This document shows positions 60,337 through 64,000 of a DNA stretch of 64,000 nt, one piece after another. Position 1 is the stretch's first letter, and each line of letters begins with the position of its first letter. Location: assembly GCA_016866775.1 (NCBI GenBank), contig VGLJ01000001.1, forward strand, positions 1 through 64,000, read 5' to 3'. A program made the position numbers and the translations under genes. The DNA comes from Candidatus Rokuibacteriota bacterium (GTDB taxonomy: Bacteria > Methylomirabilota > Methylomirabilia > Rokubacteriales > CSP1-6). The notes under the pieces were generated by a model. The model was not told the DNA's origin. It did not search any database and saw only the letters and a list, made by a program, of their open reading frames with translations.

Positions 60337-61751
60337 TGCCCGACGATCTGTGCTTTGCGCCGGCGCTCGAGCTTGCGACGCTGATCCGCGAGCGTGCGCT
60401 GTCGCCGGTCGAGCTCACGCACGCGGTGCTGGATCAGATCCAGCGCCTCAACCCGAAGCTCGGCGCCTACGTGCTCGTCCATGCCGAGCGCGCGCTCGAC
60501 GAAGCCCGACGCGCGGAGCGCGCCGTGATGACGGGCGCGCCACTCGGCGCGCTGCACGGCGTGCCGGTGTCGATCAAGGACAACCTCTGGACGGCGGGCG
60601 AGCGCACGACGTCGGGCTCGCGGTTGCTGGCCGACTTCATCGCGCCTGAAGACACGCCAAGCGTCGCGGGCCTGCGCGCGGCGGGCGCCATCTTCGTCGG
60701 CCGGACGAACCTGCCCGAGTTCGCCTGGCGCGGCTCGACCGACAACCCGTTGTTCGGCGAGTCCCGCAATCCGTGGGACCTCACGCGGACGCCCGGAGGG
60801 TCGACGGGAGGCGGCGCCGCGGCAGTCGCGGCGGGTCTGGCGCCGCTCGCGCTCGGGTCCGACGGCGCGGGCTCGATCCGCATCCCGGCGAGCTTCTCTG
60901 GGCTCGTCGGCTTGAAGCCGACGTTCGGCCGCGTGCCGATGTATCCCGCCCCCGGCGGCCACGAGCTGGTCGCGCACGTGTGTCCGCTCGCGCGCACCGT
61001 GCGCGACGTCGCGCTGATGATGAACGCGACCGCGCGCCACGACGCCCGCGACCCATTCGCGCTCCCCGACGACGCCGTCGACTACGTCGCGTCGTGCGAC
61101 GCGCCCCTGGCGCTCACCGGGCCGCTTCGCGTCGCGTGGTCGCCGGATCTCGGCTTCGCGCCCGTCGAAGCGGAAACACGCGACATCGTCGCGGACGCGG
61201 CACGCCTGTTCACCCATCTCGGGGCCAAGGTCGACGACGCGACGCCCGACATCGGCGATCCGGGCTGGATCCTCCGCACGCTCTACGGCGGCGCGCAGGC
61301 CGGCGCGCATGCCGCGCGGCCGAAAGAGCAGAAGGCGCGGATGGATCCGGAGCTGGTCGCCTATGCGGAAGCGTCGGCGAGCCTGACCGTGGTCGATCAC
61401 GTGAAAGCCGTCGCGGCACGTCAAGCGATGGTCGACACACTCCGCCGGTTCTTCGAGCGCTACGACCTTCTGATCACGCCGACGCTGTGCCTGCCCGCGT
61501 TTCCGTTGGGCGTCGTCGGGCCGCGCGAGGTCGCCGGCCGCGAGGTGACGCATCTCGGATGGACGCTGTGCTACCCGTTCAACTACAGCGGACAGCCCGC
61601 GATCTCGGTGCCCGCGGGGTGGACGAAGAGTGGGCTGCCCGTCGGGATGCAGATCGTCGGCCGGCGTCTCGACGACGCGCTGGTGCTGCGCGCCGCCGCG
61701 GCATTCGAGGCCGCGCGCCCGTGGGCGGCGCGCCGGCCGCCGCTCACTTGA
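60336..61751 (+). CDS. Amidase (amidase-signature family)
   Basis: A 471-residue amidase-signature enzyme. Lys81 (SIKDNLW), Ser156 in GGSTGG (the second Ser of GGSSGG is Thr) and Ser180 in [10 protein letters not shown] make the Ser-cisSer-Lys triad. PWAARRPPLT is the usual C-terminus. ATG 60336 starts one base before the end of the Mo-hydroxylase stop codon; GTG 60333 would add one residue. It probably hydrolyses an amide whose product feeds the upstream hydroxylase or the reverse (inference). It ends 8 bases into the convergent LLM gene. Confidence 0.87.
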   Translation: MPDDLCFAPALELATLIRERALSPVELTHAVLDQIQRLNPKLGAYVLVHAERALDEARRAERAVMTGAPLGALHGVPVSIKDNLWTAGERTTSGSRLLADFIAPEDTPSVAGLRAAGAIFVGRTNLPEFAWRGSTDNPLFGESRNPWDLTRTPGGSTGGGAAAVAAGLAPLALGSDGAGSIRIPASFSGLVGLKPTFGRVPMYPAPGGHELVAHVCPLARTVRDVALMMNATARHDARDPFALPDDAVDYVASCDAPLALTGPLRVAWSPDLGFAPVEAETRDIVADAARLFTHLGAKVDDATPDIGDPGWILRTLYGGAQAGAHAARPKEQKARMDPELVAYAEASASLTVVDHVKAVAARQAMVDTLRRFFERYDLLITPTLCLPAFPLGVVGPREVAGREVTHLGWTLCYPFNYSGQPAISVPAGWTKSGLPVGMQIVGRRLDDALVLRAAAAFEAARPWAARRPPLT

Positions 61752-62778
61752 ACGCGGGCGCGACCTCGTTCAGGAGGATGCGGAGACTCCGCAGCTCCTG
61801 ATCCGGCGTGAGCAGCCCGCCCGGGTTCAGCTCGGCGGCGATGCCGTTGACGCCGAGCTCTTCCTTCAGCCGTCCGAGACGATCGACCAGCCCCGCACCG
61901 GTACCGAACGCGACCTTCGTGGTGAGGATGTCGTCGTACGTCAGGGCGGAGAGCCGCTGCGCTTGCGCGACGCGCCGCGCCGCGGGGCCGGTGCCGGCGC
62001 GGCCGATGGGCGCGCGCGTGAGATCGGCCTGACGCCGGAAGTAGTACGTGATCGTCTCCTTCGGCTCCTTCATCGCCGCCTGCTCGGTGGGCGCCGCGTA
62101 GACGGGAATCCGCAGGCGCGCGTCACCGTCTCCCGGATGTCCGGCCTCGCGCCACGCCGCGCGATAGACCTTCAGGTGTCCCTGGAGCTCGGGAATGCTC
62201 ATGCCGCGCAGGCCGACGAAGATCGGCAAGCCCATCTTCGCGACGCGCGGAAAGGTTTCCGGCGTCGTCGCCGCCATGCGCAAGGGCGGATGCGGCGAGC
62301 GGAACGGCTTCGGCGCGACACCGACGTCGGTGAAGCGATAGAACTTCCCCTCGTAGCTGAACGGCTTGCCCTTCCACGCCTCGAGGATGATCTCCAGCGC
62401 CTCGAAGAAGCGGTCCTGGCTCTCCGCGTACGGCACGCCGAGCGCGTCGTAGGCGCGCGGCCCGCCGCTCCGCCCGATGCCGAAATCGAAGCGGCCCTGG
62501 CTCAGGTGATCGAGCGTCGCGACTTCCCCGGCGATGCGAAGCGGATGATTCAGCGGAAGGAGCTGCACGGCGGTGCCGAAACGCATGCGCTTGGTGCGGC
62601 CCGCGAGCCAGCCCGCCATGACCAGCGGCGCGCCCAGCACCGAGCGCGCGGGGTTGGCGATCATCTCGGCCATCCAGAAGACGTCCAGCCCCGCGGCTTC
62701 GCCCAGGTCGGCGAGCGCGATCATCTCGTGGAAGGCTTCTTCCTGGCTGGCGCCGCGCCGCATCTGCTCCGCGAACAC
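61744..62778 (-). CDS. LLM-class flavin-dependent oxidoreductase
   Basis: A 344-residue luciferase-like monooxygenase. DLGEAAGLDVFWMAEMIANPARSVLGAPLVMAGWLAGRT, RFGTAVQLLPLNHPLRIAGEVATLDHLSQGRFDFGIGRSGGPRAYDALG and APKPFRSPHPPLRMAATT are in family order. The GRSGGPRAYDALG loop corresponds to the flavin-phosphate region. It is divergent from the MmgE/PrpD gene, 80 bases away. The region between has GC-rich short inverted repeats (GCTCCAGCGGAGC) but no clear promoter. Confidence 0.87.
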   Translation of the reverse strand: MFAEQMRRGASQEEAFHEMIALADLGEAAGLDVFWMAEMIANPARSVLGAPLVMAGWLAGRTKRMRFGTAVQLLPLNHPLRIAGEVATLDHLSQGRFDFGIGRSGGPRAYDALGVPYAESQDRFFEALEIILEAWKGKPFSYEGKFYRFTDVGVAPKPFRSPHPPLRMAATTPETFPRVAKMGLPIFVGLRGMSIPELQGHLKVYRAAWREAGHPGDGDARLRIPVYAAPTEQAAMKEPKETITYYFRRQADLTRAPIGRAGTGPAARRVAQAQRLSALTYDDILTTKVAFGTGAGLVDRLGRLKEELGVNGIAAELNPGGLLTPDQELRSLRILLNEVAPAFK

Positions 62779-62858
62779 GCCGAATGGGGCCCTCCGCTCC
62801 AGCGGAGCATCTTCGACCCGCCGCTGCCCGGGGTCAAGCGCGTGGTATCGTCCGGGCC

Positions 62859-64000
62859 GTGGCCTCGCTCAGCCGTCAGCTCGCGCGATGGCTCGTCGGT
62901 CTGCGGTACGAGGACCTGCCGCCCGCCGTCATCGACCGCGCCAAGGGCCTGACACTCCACGGTCTCGCGTCCGTCCTGCTCGGCTCGCGGACGGCCGAAG
63001 GCCGGCAGGCGGTCGCCCTCATCAGCGAGGAAGAAGCCGGCGTGCGCCAGGGCGCCACCATCATGGTGGACGGCACACGCGTGACGAGGGGTGGCGCCGC
63101 GTTCGCCAACGCCGAGATGGCGATGGCCGGCGGCAAGTGGGACACGTTCCGCATGCTCACCCACCCCGGCACGAGCATCCTTCCCGGCGCGTTCGTCGCC
63201 GCGGAGACCGGCGCCGCGTCCGGGCGTGACTTCATCACCGGCCTCGCCGCGGGGTACGAGGTCATGGAGCGGATGGCCGCCGACTTCATCCCGACGGTGA
63301 TGGCGCGCGGGTTCCACGCCGGCGTGGTGTTCGGGATCTTCGGTCCCGCCATCGCCGCGGCGAAGATCCTGAAGCTCACCGAGGACCAGGTGAACAGCAC
63401 GATCGCGCTGTGCGCGAGCCTGGCGGCGAGCAACCTCGAAGGCGCGCGCAGCGGCGGCCGCGCGCTGCGCGAGGGCGCGGCGGTGCGCAACGCGATGCTC
63501 GCCGTCGCGCTCGCGAAGCACGGACACGTCGGCGGCGAGACCGTCCTCGAAGGCGACGCGGGCTTCTATCACGCGTACGCCGGCAACAATCGCGGCCAGC
63601 TCACCTACAGCTTCGTCGGCGACACGCGCACGAGCCTCGACACGATCACCGCGGGCCTCGGCACCGAGTGGCTCTTTCTGGAAACGCTGTACCGCATTTA
63701 TTCCACCGCCGGCTACAACATCGCGCACATCGACGTGACGGCGACGCTCTGCGAGGAGCACGACATCCGGCCCGAGCAGGTCGATCGCGTGGAGGCGGTG
63801 GTGAACTGGCTCGAGACGCAGTATCCGAGCCCCGCGTTCCCCAGCCGTCGCGAGGATCTGGACGTGCGGCCGGGCAGCACGGCGTACTTCTCGGCCTATG
63901 GCGTCGTGAAGCGCGGGCTCCCGCTGCTGTGGCGCGCGCCCGGCCCCGACGATCCGCCGGACGTCCTCGACCTCATGAAGCGCGTCACGCTGATCCCGTC
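62859..64000 (+). CDS. MmgE/PrpD-family protein (partial, runs off the window)
   Basis: This gene is missing from the ORF track because no stop occurs before the window ends. From GTG 62859 it reads ASLSRQLARWLVGLRYEDLP, LTLHGLASVLLGSRTAEG, then GAAFANAEMAMAGGKWDTFRMLTHPGTSILPGAFVAAE, typical of MmgE/PrpD (2-methylcitrate dehydratase-like) proteins. GVVFGIFGPAIAAAKILKLTEDQVNSTIALCASLAASNLEG and a DVRPGSTAYFSAYGV segment continue in family order. About 380 residues are visible of an expected 440-470. Many members of this family lack 2-methylcitrate dehydratase activity, so the substrate is open. Confidence 0.86.
   Translation, partial: MASLSRQLARWLVGLRYEDLPPAVIDRAKGLTLHGLASVLLGSRTAEGRQAVALISEEEAGVRQGATIMVDGTRVTRGGAAFANAEMAMAGGKWDTFRMLTHPGTSILPGAFVAAETGAASGRDFITGLAAGYEVMERMAADFIPTVMARGFHAGVVFGIFGPAIAAAKILKLTEDQVNSTIALCASLAASNLEGARSGGRALREGAAVRNAMLAVALAKHGHVGGETVLEGDAGFYHAYAGNNRGQLTYSFVGDTRTSLDTITAGLGTEWLFLETLYRIYSTAGYNIAHIDVTATLCEEHDIRPEQVDRVEAVVNWLETQYPSPAFPSRREDLDVRPGSTAYFSAYGVVKRGLPLLWRAPGPDDPPDVLDLMKRVTLIP

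Noticed and set aside
1-64000. CRISPR array, integrase, transposase, phage genes, rRNA or tRNA
   Set aside because: No spaced direct repeats, recombinase motifs, rRNA-like segments or tRNA cloverleaf were noticed. tRNAs were not searched for with a program.

Overview
The window is a gene-dense, very GC-rich chromosomal segment with no rRNA, tRNA, phage or IS element that I could recognise. The gene mix points to a free-living soil or sediment bacterium with a large catabolic repertoire: seven luciferase-like flavin monooxygenases, three molybdenum-hydroxylase large subunits, three amidases, several orphan solute-binding proteins, amidohydrolases and quinone reductases. This mix, together with the in-frame UGA gene and many ATGA/GTGA junctions, resembles Candidatus Rokubacteria (Methylomirabilota) genomes. 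That placement is inference from gene content only.

Layout. 0-1.5 kb: a decayed DUF2075 helicase beside a DUF433/DUF5615 toxin-antitoxin-like pair. 1.5-17 kb: mixed metabolic genes, including a CefD-like aminotransferase, LLM oxidoreductases, two amidases, a secreted PQQ dehydrogenase, a LimB-like monooxygenase next to an epoxide-hydrolase-like gene, a cyclase, and an ABC binding protein broken by several single-base frameshifts. 17.1-22.6 kb: a tightly overlapping four-gene operon (HpaB-type hydroxylase, a UGA-containing selenoprotein, an alpha/beta hydrolase and an LLM oxidoreductase). 22.6-36.3 kb: a 5'-truncated BNR-repeat gene, a solitary xanthine-dehydrogenase large subunit with a nitroreductase and a four-domain rhodanese, then a long plus-strand run of catabolic genes (quinone reductase, amidohydrolase, cupin, dienelactone hydrolase, LLM, CMD-like, quinone reductase). 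36.4-43.0 kb: a plus-strand operon with a VOC remnant, an intact VOC protein, an HsaA-like monooxygenase, a complete three-subunit Mo-hydroxylase, a CoxG-like protein and a TenA/HDO-like diiron protein. 43.0-46.7 kb: an aminotransferase and two solute-binding proteins. 46.7-50.9 kb: an NAD-biosynthesis operon (NrtR-like regulator, nadA, nadC, cysteine desulfurase). 51-54.8 kb: an oligopeptide-type ABC importer lacking ATPases. 54.8-64 kb: an atypical asparaginase-fold protein, an amidohydrolase, a third Mo-hydroxylase large subunit, an amidase, an LLM gene and an MmgE/PrpD gene that runs off the end of the window.

The most notable object is the selenoprotein at 18708-20351. The ORF track splits it in two, but both halves share one frame. 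They are joined by a single UGA in a U-S-T-C redox-type motif, with a G/C hairpin just downstream in the position of a bacterial SECIS. Other points are a repeated double-hairpin element (two copies), a 35-nt-arm inverted repeat enclosing a terminator, two genes with clean internal deletions, and an asparaginase-like protein that has lost its catalytic residues.
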